Shown here: positions 1-10,776 of the stretch, piece by piece
Layout of the letters: every line of letters starts with the position of its first letter
Position numbering within the stretch: position 1 is the stretch's first letter
Source: Gordonia asplenii
GTDB lineage: Bacteria > Actinomycetota > Actinomycetes > Mycobacteriales > Mycobacteriaceae
Assembly (NCBI RefSeq): GCF_012933505.1
Contig: NZ_JABBNB010000008.1
Location: 1 to 64,000 of the forward strand
Direction of reading: 5' to 3'
DNA length: 64,000 nucleotides
Made by a program: the position numbers and the translations under genes
Notes under the pieces: model-generated
The model's database searches: none
The model's input: only the letters and a program-made list of their open reading frames with translations
What the model was told of the DNA's origin: nothing

Positions 1-8
1 ACGGGGGT

Positions 9-51
9 GCGCCGAAGCTCGCAAGCTCACTTCGGCACTCGGGGAGCGGGG
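9..51. repeat. Fragment of dispersed palindromic repeat
   Basis: The stretch reading GCTCGCAAGCTC followed by CACTCGGGGAGCGGG matches the right arm of the intergenic repeat seen at 55319-55390 (CTCGCAAGCTCG, CTACTCGGTGAGCGGG). Only one arm is inside the window, so the element probably continues to the left. The remaining bases up to 199 show no gene that I can support. Confidence 0.5.
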
Positions 52-199
52 GATGTTCGTGCGATCGCGCGGGAGCAGGAGGCATGTTCGTGCGGCGGTT
101 CGGGGCGTGGTGTCATGTCCGCGCGGCCTCGGTGCCACTGTTCGCTAGTGTGGACGTGATTTCAGACTCTGCCCAGCCGGCGCGAGTACCGTTGTCCGA

Positions 200-1129
200 G
201 TGAGTTTCAGTCCTTTCCGCCCCGCGGTCTTCGGTTCAGCGAAGCGCGCTGTCGGTCACCTCGTGCGCCCGTATCCGGCCGACGCCGTCCCCGCGGGAAC
301 AATGGTCGAGCTCGCAGGCCGCGGTTCGACCTTCGTGACCGACACCGGACAGCGCGATGCCCCCGCGGTGTTTCTGCTGCATTCGGTCCTGACTACCGGA
401 CTGTTGTGTTGGTACCCGACCATTCCCGCGCTCAATGAGCGGTATCGCGTGATCACTCTCGATGCGCGATGGCACGGCCGCGGAATCCGTTCGAATGACT
501 TCCACCTGACCGATTGCGCCGACGACGTCGTCGCACTCGCCGACGTTCTCGGTATCGAAACATTCACTGCTGCAGGATTTTCCATGGGTGGTGGCATCGC
601 CCAGTTGGCGTGGCGCCAGCATCCCGACCGAGTCCGCGGCCTGGTGCTGTGTTCTACCGGTCCGTTCTTCTCGACGAGTAAGCCCGAGCATCGCGCAACG
701 GCGCACCGCAGTGGGCGGCTGCTAACCGCCGCTGAGCGACTCTTGCCGCAACCGTCAGCGGCCAAACTCGACGACACAGGCGTCCACACCGCGATATGGG
801 GTATGCGCCAGTTCTTCTCGACGCCGCTGGCCGAGATGGCCCGATTCGGCGATGGCTTGGGCGAATTCGATTCGCGCAGCTGGATCGGGGAGATCGACGT
901 CCCGACGTCGGTGGTCGTCTCAACCCATGACAAGGTGGTCGAACCGGAGCGTCAAGAATTGCTGGTGGACGGAATTCCAAATGCGCAGCGCTTCGATGTC
1001 GCAGGCGGTCACGCATGCTGCGTGATCGGCGCGGAGCGTTTCGTGCCGAAGATGGTTCAGGCCGTCGATGCGGTGAATCAAGTTGTGGCGGTAGGCGATT
1101 CCGAGGGCACTATCAAATCGTCGCACTGA
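200..1129 (+). CDS. Alpha/beta-fold hydrolase
   Basis: A 309-residue alpha/beta hydrolase starting at GTG. The oxyanion-hole segment (HSVLTTG, residues 61-67) is followed by the strand-turn motif LDARWHGRG and the nucleophile elbow GFSMGGG with Ser128. An acidic residue in STHDKVVEP and the histidine in AGGHACC complete a plausible triad. Family members include esterases, lactonases and C-C hydrolases, and nothing in the sequence fixes the substrate. It is monocistronic and converges on the TerD-HNH gene with only 30 bp between stop codons. No signal peptide or membrane segment is seen, so a cytoplasmic enzyme is likely. Confidence 0.88.
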   Translation: MSFSPFRPAVFGSAKRAVGHLVRPYPADAVPAGTMVELAGRGSTFVTDTGQRDAPAVFLLHSVLTTGLLCWYPTIPALNERYRVITLDARWHGRGIRSNDFHLTDCADDVVALADVLGIETFTAAGFSMGGGIAQLAWRQHPDRVRGLVLCSTGPFFSTSKPEHRATAHRSGRLLTAAERLLPQPSAAKLDDTGVHTAIWGMRQFFSTPLAEMARFGDGLGEFDSRSWIGEIDVPTSVVVSTHDKVVEPERQELLVDGIPNAQRFDVAGGHACCVIGAERFVPKMVQAVDAVNQVVAVGDSEGTIKSSH

Positions 1130-1159
1130 CCGTCAGTGCTCGGCGCAAAGGAGCACACC

Positions 1160-2815
1160 CTAGATCTGAGCGCCCTTCGCCAGATTGCACCGTCGGCAAA
1201 GGATCTGAAGATTGCCGATGCTTGTCGCACCGCCGCGGCTCAGCGGGATCACATGGTCGTACTCGAGATAGCTGTCATCGCCGCACTGAGCGCATCTGCC
1301 GCCATCGCGCCGCCACACTTCACTCTTGACGTGCTGAGGGATGCTTCGGGTATCTCGTCGGCCTGGGTCGAGAACAAGGCGCTTCGCGCGTCGCAGTGCG
1401 CCCTCCACGACCGCGGCGACATAATCGGAGTTGCGAACCTCGTAGATTCCGCCTCCTCGTGCTGTCGTCGCTTGTATGACGACGGTGGAGTATTCAGATC
1501 TGGCCCCAACGATCTTTGTCCACGACATCTCAGTTCCCGCCGACGGCCCGACGAATCGAACCTTCTTGTTCGATACGAGCAACCGGCCGGAATCGCGGCG
1601 GGGACCGCTTTGGAGGTGCCTAACGCGCTGAGCCGGCACCGCAAGGTACAGCAATTCATCGGAGTCCAAATGAATATCTGATTCGCGGGCTGTCGGCAAT
1701 TCGCCAGCTCTCACCTTTGTCATTTCGCGTCCGCGGTGCATCCGGTCGATCAAGCTGGACAGCTGCGGACTAGCGGTGAGATTGAGATCGTGAACCGTAG
1801 CTTCGAAGTCAGTCAATTCGGTTTCTTCGATTTCTCCGTCCGCAAACGCGAATGCCACGACTTGCTCGAGATGTCCGAGCGCGGCGCTTCGTGCCGCATC
1901 TTGGCCCACGCTGTCTGGAATACGTTCGAATCTCAACTCAAGCCACAGATCTTCCCAGCGCTGACCACGCGGGCCGTCGCTGGTGAGTACGTCCATGACC
2001 CGAAGCCGCCAACCAGCGAGGAACTGAGCGATCTGCCCTTCGCAGTAGCGGCACGGATGCGTCCCGCTCGCGAAGCGACGCGAGCGAAGATGCTGGCCGC
2101 ATCGGCTGCAGAGACCAGGCCCATCGGGGATTGCGCGAGTGTGTTCGGTCCATCGAAATGCATCCCACCAGCGCAAGATCCGTGGGTCGTTGTTGTCGAC
2201 ATACCAACCGGCCTCGAACGCGCTCGTCGACGTCGGTTGTGTCATTGTGGCCGGCACGGGCCCCGATGCCGTGGGGACGGCACTTCCTCGCGCCGGTTCC
2301 GGTGCGTCGTCGATTGTGACGCCGAAACTGGTCGCGAGTCCCGCCAGGCCGGATTCCCAACCCTGCCCCACCGCGCGGAACTTCCAGGAAGTACCTCGGC
2401 GGTAGACCTCGCCGACCATCAATGCGGTGATCGTTGCCGGCCAGGAATCCTCGAATTTGGCGACGACCACGCCATTCTGTTCAACAGACGCTTGAAATAG
2501 CGCGCCATTCGCAACAGCCGAATCAGAGGACAGGCAGAGAACGATGCGGTCGATTTCCTGCTCGACGTGATGACAATTGATCTCGACAAGAGCGTCCGTT
2601 CCTATCACGCCGATACCAACGCTCCCCGAGGGATGTCGCGGAGCGTTGTAGAAAACGAAATCGGAATCGGATCGGACGCGGTCGTTGGCTGCGACAAGTA
2701 GCGCCTGGCCGTCGACCGCCGTCGACGCCCCTCCGCAACTCAATCGAACAATTGTTTGTGCGGGAGCGATCTCGATGTTTGCGCCCTGGGTCAATGTCCG
2801 CGGTTGAACCATCAT
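1160..2815 (-). CDS. Multidomain TerD / DUF2510 / zinc-ribbon / TerB-like / HNH nuclease protein
   Basis: A 551-residue protein with unusual architecture. Residues 1-175 resemble a TerD-type calcium-binding stress domain. A proline/threonine-rich linker leads to a DUF2510-like tryptophan motif (GWYVDNNDPRILRWWD, about 203-218). A CxxC...CxxC ribbon follows (C236, C239, C255, C258), then a TerB-like helical stretch with ADGEIEETEL (326-335). Residues about 383-475 look like a PH-type beta domain. An HNH nuclease ends the protein (C508, C511, D520-H521, N535, C540, C543). TerD/TerB proteins belong to tellurite and stress systems that also occur in phage-defence contexts, and HNH domains cut nucleic acid. 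The combined role is unknown. It starts with a double ATG and stands alone. Confidence 0.82.
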   Translation of the reverse strand: MMVQPRTLTQGANIEIAPAQTIVRLSCGGASTAVDGQALLVAANDRVRSDSDFVFYNAPRHPSGSVGIGVIGTDALVEINCHHVEQEIDRIVLCLSSDSAVANGALFQASVEQNGVVVAKFEDSWPATITALMVGEVYRRGTSWKFRAVGQGWESGLAGLATSFGVTIDDAPEPARGSAVPTASGPVPATMTQPTSTSAFEAGWYVDNNDPRILRWWDAFRWTEHTRAIPDGPGLCSRCGQHLRSRRFASGTHPCRYCEGQIAQFLAGWRLRVMDVLTSDGPRGQRWEDLWLELRFERIPDSVGQDAARSAALGHLEQVVAFAFADGEIEETELTDFEATVHDLNLTASPQLSSLIDRMHRGREMTKVRAGELPTARESDIHLDSDELLYLAVPAQRVRHLQSGPRRDSGRLLVSNKKVRFVGPSAGTEMSWTKIVGARSEYSTVVIQATTARGGGIYEVRNSDYVAAVVEGALRRAKRLVLDPGRRDTRSIPQHVKSEVWRRDGGRCAQCGDDSYLEYDHVIPLSRGGATSIGNLQILCRRCNLAKGAQI

Positions 2816-2970
2816 GACGCAGGTGTCGCGTTCGCCTCACTCACATCGTCGGTTATAGCGCTCGTGTCGGAATGCCGTGCCTCGATTGGGCGAATTAGTA
2901 CGTTCGGACCACTTGTGCGCGGCAACCGCCGACTTGAGGCATGAGCGACGTGATCATCGCCCTCCCACCC

Positions 2971-3366
2971 TCACTCATTCATACTCACGATCTGAATAAG
3001 GTTTCCGCAGGTGTCGTCGAGGGTGATGGCTGTGGTGGGGCCCATGTTGGCTGGTTCGCCGAGGACGCGGACGCCGTTCTCGATCAATTCGGGGTAGATC
3101 GCCGTGACGTCGTCGACCATGAACGATGTGCATGGAATGCCGTCCTCCACCAGGGCGTTCTGATATGCCGTCGCCGCCGGATGCCCGTTGGGTTCCAGCA
3201 GTAGTTCGACGCCGTCGGGCGCGTCCGGGCTCACGACGGTCAGCCAACGCGCCGCCCCGAGGGGGATGTCTCGCTTGACGATGAACCCCAATTTCTCGGT
3301 GTAGAAGGCCAGGGCTTTCGCTTGGTCGTCGACGAAGACGCTGGTGACGTAGATGCGTGGCTGCAT
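2971..3366 (-). CDS. VOC (glyoxalase/bleomycin-resistance fold) family protein
   Basis: A 131-residue single VOC module. It opens with the first beta strand and helix (YVTSVFVDDQAKALAFYTEK), then LGFIVKRD, the ELLLEPNG strand and, at the C-terminus, DDTCGNLIQIV, where the second metal-binding acid would lie. VOC proteins act as lyases, dioxygenases or ligand binders, and the substrate is not predictable here. It lies 13 bp after the ArsR gene on the same strand, so the two are probably co-transcribed and the VOC protein is the ArsR target. Confidence 0.85.
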   Translation of the reverse strand: MQPRIYVTSVFVDDQAKALAFYTEKLGFIVKRDIPLGAARWLTVVSPDAPDGVELLLEPNGHPAATAYQNALVEDGIPCTSFMVDDVTAIYPELIENGVRVLGEPANMGPTTAITLDDTCGNLIQIVSMNE

Positions 3367-3379
3367 GGTTCTGCTCCGA

Positions 3380-3649
3380 TCATTCGGTGGGCCACCGCGT
3401 AGCGATGGCCTTCAGGGGTGTGGTGTCGACGGTGTGCACCTTGGTCCGTCCGACGCGGCGCGAATGTACGAGCCCGGCCTCTTCGAGGACCGTCAGATGC
3501 TGCGAAATCGCTTGTCTGGTAGCGCTATTCGAGTGCCTGGTGACCAGTCGGGTGCAGATGTCGAACAGGGTCAGGTCGTTCTGTGCGACCAACTCGTCCA
3601 AGATCTGCCGGCGCGTGGCGTCGGAGATGGCTCGGTAGACATCGGACAC
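3380..3649 (-). CDS. ArsR-type winged-helix repressor
   Basis: A small winged-helix regulator of 89 residues from the GTG at 3649. It has the ArsR opening ISDATRRQILDEL, the recognition helix SATRQAISQHLTVLEEAGLV and the wing SRRVGRTKVHTVD. No cysteine metal-binding motif is evident, so a non-metal effector is likely. A TTG at 3667 would add six residues but lies inside a perfect inverted repeat (3662-3681) that looks like the autoregulatory operator, so I prefer the GTG. It is followed by the VOC gene. Confidence 0.82.
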   Translation of the reverse strand: MSDVYRAISDATRRQILDELVAQNDLTLFDICTRLVTRHSNSATRQAISQHLTVLEEAGLVHSRRVGRTKVHTVDTTPLKAIATRWPTE

Positions 3650-3661
3650 GAAACAGAGAAT

Positions 3662-3681
3662 AGGCAAGTAGATGCTTGCCT
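3662..3681. promoter_or_regulatory. Putative ArsR operator
   Basis: AGGCAAG-6-CTTGCCT is a perfect inverted repeat with 7-base arms, placed 13-32 bp upstream of the preferred ArsR start and just beyond the mimR stop codon. ArsR dimers bind such sites, so autoregulation of the ArsR-VOC pair is the simplest reading. This is inferred from position. Confidence 0.5.
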
Positions 3682-3693
3682 GTCAATGTGAGA

Positions 3694-5466
3694 TCAGGTC
3701 ACGATGCCGAACTGCTTGATCTTGCGGTAGATGGTCGCGCGCGAGATGCCGAGGGCATCTGCGGCGGCTTTCTTGTTGAAGTCGTTCTCGGTCAGCACGC
3801 GCACGATCGCGTCGCGTTCCAATGCCTCGATCTGCGAAAGCGTATGTCGCCCAAAGGTTCTGCACACCGCTGGCAGGCCTTCGACCTCGACGACGCCGGA
3901 GCGCTGGCGCTGGACCAACGACGTGAGTACTCGACGCAGCTGCCCGACATTACCCGGCCACCCGTACTTGGACAGTTGCCGCATGGCAGCGGCCGACAAG
4001 TGCAGATCATCGCTTCTGGTCAACTGGCGCAACATGAGCGGGACGATTTCGGCGAGGTCTTCGATGCGGAACCGCAGCGCCGGAATGGTGACCGTCCGCG
4101 CGAACAACGGCAGAATCATCGCATCGATGGTGGTGTCGACGCTGTTGTTCGACACGGTCACCCCCACCCAGCCGTCGTCGATGTGATCGCTCAACAGCAC
4201 CGACAACGCCTCCAACGTGGCGGGCGTCAGCGCGTCGATCTCCCGCACGATCACGCTGAACCCGTCCCGGTCGAGTTCGGCCTCCAACTCGCTCAACCCG
4301 GCCTCACCCTGCAGGTCCATCGGCCCGAAGGTTCGCACATATCCCGAACGACGTTGTTCCGCAGCGGCTTTGAGTGCGGCGCAGCGGCCCGACCCGTTCT
4401 CGCCTGCGGCCGCCACCCACTCGCCGGACTGCAGTGACCGACGCAGCTCGGCGCACGCGAGTCGCCACGACGAACTGCGCCCCGCCAGTCCGGGGAGCGC
4501 GCCCGACTCCAACGCGGGCGCGCTCACGCCGGCACTTCCGTCGTCGACGACGTGTACCGAGAACAGTGCCATCGGATGATCGAGGTGATTGCCCTCCAAG
4601 CGACTCAGACGCATGGTGCGTCCGCTCGGCATCACCTCGACGATCGACTGCGACGCCCCGGGTAGCGATCGCGACGCCCCGCGCAGTGAATCGGCGGCGT
4701 GCTCGAGCAGTGCCGCCTGGTCGATCGAGTCGATCGATCGCCGCATCAGCTCGTTCGTCATGACGATGTCGTCGCCGATGGCGAGAATCATCCGGCCCGG
4801 ATGTCGGCGGCACGACGCCAGATATGCGTTGAGCAGCGCGGCGTGGTTGACGCCGCTCAGTTCGACGAGCCGGTCTTCGATCTGCTTGGCCGCCGACATC
4901 GCCAGCGTCATCATCAGACCGCCGCCCTGCTCCACCCAGCCGGTGAGATCGAGTGCGCCCGCCAACGTTCCGGTGACCGGGTTGAAGATCGGGACTCCGG
5001 CGCAGGCCAGATTCACCAGTGACTGCCGATAGTGTTCCGCGCCGACGACGAGCGTCGGCTTGCGCGTCTCGAGTGTCGTACCGATGCCGTTGGTACCGAC
5101 GTATTCCTCGGAGTAGCTGAATCCGGGTGCGAGGTTGACCTGGTCGAGGTCGTTGGTGAGTGTGTTGGTCGCGGTGGCCCGGCTGAGCACCACGCCGTCG
5201 TCGGAGGTGAGGATCACGCTGATCGGATCGTCGGCCAGACCGTCGGCCAGCCGCCGCATGATCGGGCGGGCGGCCTCGACCAGCGGGGAGTCGAGGTCGG
5301 GCTCACGGACGAACGGCAGCTCGTAGCGCTCGACGGCGATGTCGAGGGCTTTGGATCGACGCCACGACAGCGAGATCGATTCGCGGACGTCGCCGATCAA
5401 TTCGTGGTCGCACAGAAATCGTTCACGGACGGTGCTCAAGTCGGGCTGGCTCATAGGCGCACTCAT
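3694..5466 (-). CDS. mimR: MimR/AcoR-type transcriptional activator of the monooxygenase operon
   Basis: A 590-residue AcoR/MimR-like regulator. A GAF-type sensor covers about residues 70-210 (YVGTNGIGT, FNPVTGTLAGALDLTG). A degenerate AAA+ region follows (about 330-500) in which the P-loop reads AAGENGSGRC without the usual lysine and no GAFTGA loop is present. WPGNVGQLRR and a Fis-type helix-turn-helix (ADALGISRATIYRKIKQFG) close the protein. MimR of mycobacteria activates mimABCD in response to acetone. Here it is the last gene after the cluster on the same strand, with a palindrome at 5532-5548 that recurs upstream of mimA. Since actinobacteria generally lack sigma-54, it probably works with an ordinary sigma factor. 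Confidence 0.85.
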   Translation of the reverse strand: MSAPMSQPDLSTVRERFLCDHELIGDVRESISLSWRRSKALDIAVERYELPFVREPDLDSPLVEAARPIMRRLADGLADDPISVILTSDDGVVLSRATATNTLTNDLDQVNLAPGFSYSEEYVGTNGIGTTLETRKPTLVVGAEHYRQSLVNLACAGVPIFNPVTGTLAGALDLTGWVEQGGGLMMTLAMSAAKQIEDRLVELSGVNHAALLNAYLASCRRHPGRMILAIGDDIVMTNELMRRSIDSIDQAALLEHAADSLRGASRSLPGASQSIVEVMPSGRTMRLSRLEGNHLDHPMALFSVHVVDDGSAGVSAPALESGALPGLAGRSSSWRLACAELRRSLQSGEWVAAAGENGSGRCAALKAAAEQRRSGYVRTFGPMDLQGEAGLSELEAELDRDGFSVIVREIDALTPATLEALSVLLSDHIDDGWVGVTVSNNSVDTTIDAMILPLFARTVTIPALRFRIEDLAEIVPLMLRQLTRSDDLHLSAAAMRQLSKYGWPGNVGQLRRVLTSLVQRQRSGVVEVEGLPAVCRTFGRHTLSQIEALERDAIVRVLTENDFNKKAAADALGISRATIYRKIKQFGIVT

Positions 5467-5531
5467 TTCGGGCAGTGGGTCGGGGCTGGCGACCGCTCTT
5501 CATCAACCCTACGACCGATGCGCGTGACACA

Positions 5532-5548
5532 TGTCTCATCTTGAGACG
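5532..5548. promoter_or_regulatory. Putative MimR-binding palindrome upstream of mimR
   Basis: TGTCTCA-TCT-TGAGACG is an inverted repeat with one mismatch in the outer pair, 66-82 bp upstream of the mimR start. The same 7-3-7 design with TGAGACG occurs 89-105 bp upstream of mimA (16328-16344). Occurrence at both ends of the cluster argues for the regulator's own site. Confidence 0.65.
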
Positions 5549-5568
5549 CCGCAGGTCAACGCGAAATA

Positions 5569-6839
5569 TCACAGTCCACGACCGGGATTGAGAATATTGT
5601 GCGGATCGAACGCCGCCTTGATCCGCCGCATCACGTCGAGCTCGGCGGCGCAGACCATCGACGGCAGATGCTCGCTCTTGAGGCAACCCACCCCGTGCTC
5701 GCCGGTGAGACTGCCGCCGAGCGCGATACAGCGCCCCACCATCGCGTCGAATGCCTGCCGGGCTAGCTCGCGCGACGCGGCGTCGGCGGCGTCGAAAATG
5801 ATCGTCGGGTGCAGATTGCCATCCCCGAGGTGGCCGAACGTCGCGATTCGGACCCCGTAGCGAACTGCGATGGCGTCGATGTCGCGCAACATCCGCGGCA
5901 GTTGCGTGATCGGGACGGCGAGGTCGTCGAGCAGGGTGTCACCGCAGCGTTCCAGGGCCGGCAGCGCCATCCGTCGGGCCTGCATGAGCGCCTCGCCGTC
6001 GGCGGCGTCCGACGTCGCGAACACCTCGCTGGCGGTGTGGGCACACAGCGATCGACAGACCAGCGATTGCGCGGGCGAATCGGCCCCGTCGTACTGGATG
6101 AGCAGCAGGGCTCCGGAGGCGTCGACGCGTCCGGGCACCGGTGTGGATCAACCTGGATCCACCGATAGCACGGCGCGCTAAGTGGGTGCTGATTAACGCC
6201 GAATCGTCCCTTCCCGCTGGTTGAGCCGGGTCTTACAGCTAGCGGAGTCCCGTGTCGAAACCTCGCAATACGGCGACGCCGACGCATCCAAACACTTTGC
6301 GACAGTATGTAATTCGTCTCGCTGGGTTTCGACACGGGCGCGTCTCGCTTCGCTCGTCGGGCCCGGCTCAACCAGCGGGGAGGGTGCCGCCACGCCGCAT
6401 CAATCAGCACCCTCCTAACGCTCCTCGCGGCTCAACCGGCGGAAGGGGGCCTGCCGTCGGTGAGTCCAGGATCAACCAGTCGCGCGTCGACGTCGATGTG
6501 CACGATGCGGTTCAGCCGCTCGGTGCTCAATACGATGCACCCGTCGAGTGCATTGGCACCGCCGGACAAGCCGGTCCCCGCACCGCGTGTCACAACGGGA
6601 ATGCGTTGTGCATGAGCGGTTTTCATCGTCGCGATCACATCGTCGACCGAGCGTGCCCGCACGAGTACCAGTGGATTGCCGCACGGGGTCAGCTGCGACT
6701 GGTCGCGCCGGTAGGCGGCGACGATGTCGGGGTCGTCGACGACGGCGGCCCCTAGCCCGGCGCGCAGACCGTCGATGACCAACTCGGTGCGTGGCGCCGT
6801 CGGCCGGCTCAGACAGGAGGGGGTGTCGAGTGCGGTCAA
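5569..6839 (-). pseudogene. FAD-linked oxidase (GlcD/lactate-dehydrogenase type), disrupted
   Basis: Two pieces of one gene. The N-terminal piece (6839 down to about 6467) has the FAD-binding PP-loop (TRGAGTGLSGGANALDG) and runs to IVHIDVDARLV. It then changes to unrelated residues and stops at 6432. The C-terminal piece (about 6138 to 5569) has the FAD-oxidase C domain (FGHLGDGNLHPTI, SLTGEHGVGCLKSEHL) and ends in FDPHNILNPGRGL. Together they give about 320 residues where the family has about 450-480. The middle is missing, and a palindromic element (6178-6418) sits in its place. Loss of function is nearly certain. It lay 1 bp after the ABM-domain gene and may have served the same alcohol-oxidation pathway. 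Confidence 0.82.
6178..6418. repeat. Palindromic (MITE-like) element inside the FAD oxidase gene
   Basis: About 240 bp with long imperfect inverted arms. GGTGCTGATT and GCTGGTTGAGCCGGG on the left return as their complements CCCGGCTCAACCAGC and AATCAGCACC on the right. The inner arms CCCGTGTCGAAACC (6249-6262) and GGTTTCGACACGGG (6326-6339) also pair. There is no transposase, so it would be a non-autonomous or REP-like element. It replaces the centre of the FAD oxidase gene. Confidence 0.7.
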
Positions 6840-6840
6840 C

Positions 6841-7164
6841 TCAACCGATCTCCAGCTCGCCCATCGCCGACCAGCCGTCGCCGTCGATCTCGCGACTGAT
6901 GATCCGGGGCGTCTGCGTCAACGCCGGGCGCATCGCGGCGAGGCCCTCGGCGAAATGCTTCGCCGACACGTGCGCGGCGCCGGCCTCGGCGTCGGCGAAT
7001 GCTTCCACGAGGGCGAACTCGTTCGGGTCCTCGACGCTCTGGAACCAATCGAACCAGAGGTTTCCGGGTTCGGCCCTGGTCGCTTCGGTGAACGCGGCGG
7101 TGCGCGTCAGCCAGGTGTCGAGGTGGTCGTCGCCGACGTTGAATTTCACGACGATGAAGATCAT
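6841..7164 (-). CDS. ABM-domain putative quinol monooxygenase-like protein
   Basis: A 107-residue antibiotic-biosynthesis-monooxygenase (ferredoxin-like dimeric) protein. It has the opening strand MIFIVVKFNVG, the GNLWFDWFQSVEDPNEFALVE core and the helix HVSAKHFAEGLAAM. The ATG at 7164 has AAGGAG just upstream, so the 13-residue upstream extension is rejected. Family members oxidise quinols or aldehyde-like small molecules without a cofactor, or act as dimeric binders. It follows mimG, separated by a strong stem-loop (7187-7220), and precedes the broken FAD oxidase by 1 bp. Confidence 0.8.
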   Translation of the reverse strand: MIFIVVKFNVGDDHLDTWLTRTAAFTEATRAEPGNLWFDWFQSVEDPNEFALVEAFADAEAGAAHVSAKHFAEGLAAMRPALTQTPRIISREIDGDGWSAMGELEIG

Positions 7165-7186
7165 CGGGCTCCTTGAAGAGAATGGG

Positions 7187-7220
7187 GCGGACGACCGAGC
7201 CATGGGCGTCGGTCGTCCGC
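7187..7220 (-). terminator. Stem-loop after mimG
   Basis: GCGGACGACCGA and TCGGTCGTCCGC are perfectly complementary 12-base arms around a 10-base loop, 12 bp downstream of the mimG stop. No clear U-tract follows on the minus strand, so it may act as a partial terminator or 3' mRNA stabiliser. Confidence 0.6.
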
Positions 7221-7231
7221 GGCGGGGTGAA

Positions 7232-9960
<2,729 letters not shown>

Positions 9961-9994
9961 TGCGCTCTCCTAAAGCCGTTGCGCGCGTGGATGA

Positions 9995-10765
9995 TCAGCG
10001 TCGCGAATTGGTGATGAGTGGTCCCGCGGTGCCGTCGCAGTCGGCGTCGCCCGCATAGCGGGTCGCCAACAGGCCACGGCAGAAATGCGAATTGCCTTCG
10101 ATCGAGATGCGGACCGACCGTGCGAATCGAAGCCGCATCGGAACCTGGTCGTCGGGCAGCGCTTTGCCGTGCTCGTCGACCAGGACCCGGCTGTTGGGGC
10201 ACGCCGACAGTCCCAGCGCAACCCGGCGTCGAAGCAGCGCCACCTTCGCCCGACCCGACGGCAGATCCCGCAGCAACACCTGCCCGACGGTGTCCGGGGT
10301 GGCGCCGCCGGCGCCGATCAACGATGTCAGGGACCGCTCCATCGCGGCGGTATGCGCCTTGCGTACGAACATCATTCGCAGCTCGTCGAGACTGTCGAGG
10401 GCTTCGACGCCGAACGTCCCACGATAGCCGGCATGCGCGGCGAGGCCCGCGTTGATCTTGTCGCTGTCGTGATGATCGTCGAGCATCACCCGTACCTCGC
10501 CGATTGCATCGATGGCTTCCAGCGCGTCGAGTGCGTCCGCCGCCATCAAATACGCGAAATTCGGTGAACAGAACGACGTCGGCAGCCGCAGGTGCACTTC
10601 GACGCCGTGCTCGTCGATCGCGATCGAGCGCACGAACTTCAGGTCGGTGATCGGCTCGTCGAGCTCGGGGTCGATCACCGTGTCCAACGCGGCGAGTACT
10701 TGTGCCACAAGACGTTCGGCGGCCGAGGTGATCGACGACGCCGGGCGTTCATCGAGTGCGGTCAT
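9995..10765 (-). CDS. DUF59/MIP18-like accessory protein of the monooxygenase operon
   Basis: A 256-residue protein read from the ATG at 10765, preceded by AGGGGG. The N-terminal 90 residues look like a DUF59 (iron-sulphur assembly/PaaD-like) domain: VLAALDTVIDPELDEPITDLKFV, then LRLPTSFCSPNFAYLM. The C-terminal part (GLSACPNSRVLVDEHGK, GNSHFCRGLLATRYAGD) contains conserved-looking cysteines and no domain I can name. A gene of this type occupies the same position in mycobacterial mim operons. A role in iron delivery or hydroxylase maturation is inference. It lies 11 bp after the amidohydrolase gene. Confidence 0.72.
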   Translation of the reverse strand: MTALDERPASSITSAAERLVAQVLAALDTVIDPELDEPITDLKFVRSIAIDEHGVEVHLRLPTSFCSPNFAYLMAADALDALEAIDAIGEVRVMLDDHHDSDKINAGLAAHAGYRGTFGVEALDSLDELRMMFVRKAHTAAMERSLTSLIGAGGATPDTVGQVLLRDLPSGRAKVALLRRRVALGLSACPNSRVLVDEHGKALPDDQVPMRLRFARSVRISIEGNSHFCRGLLATRYAGDADCDGTAGPLITNSRR

Positions 10766-10776
10766 GGCATGCCCCC

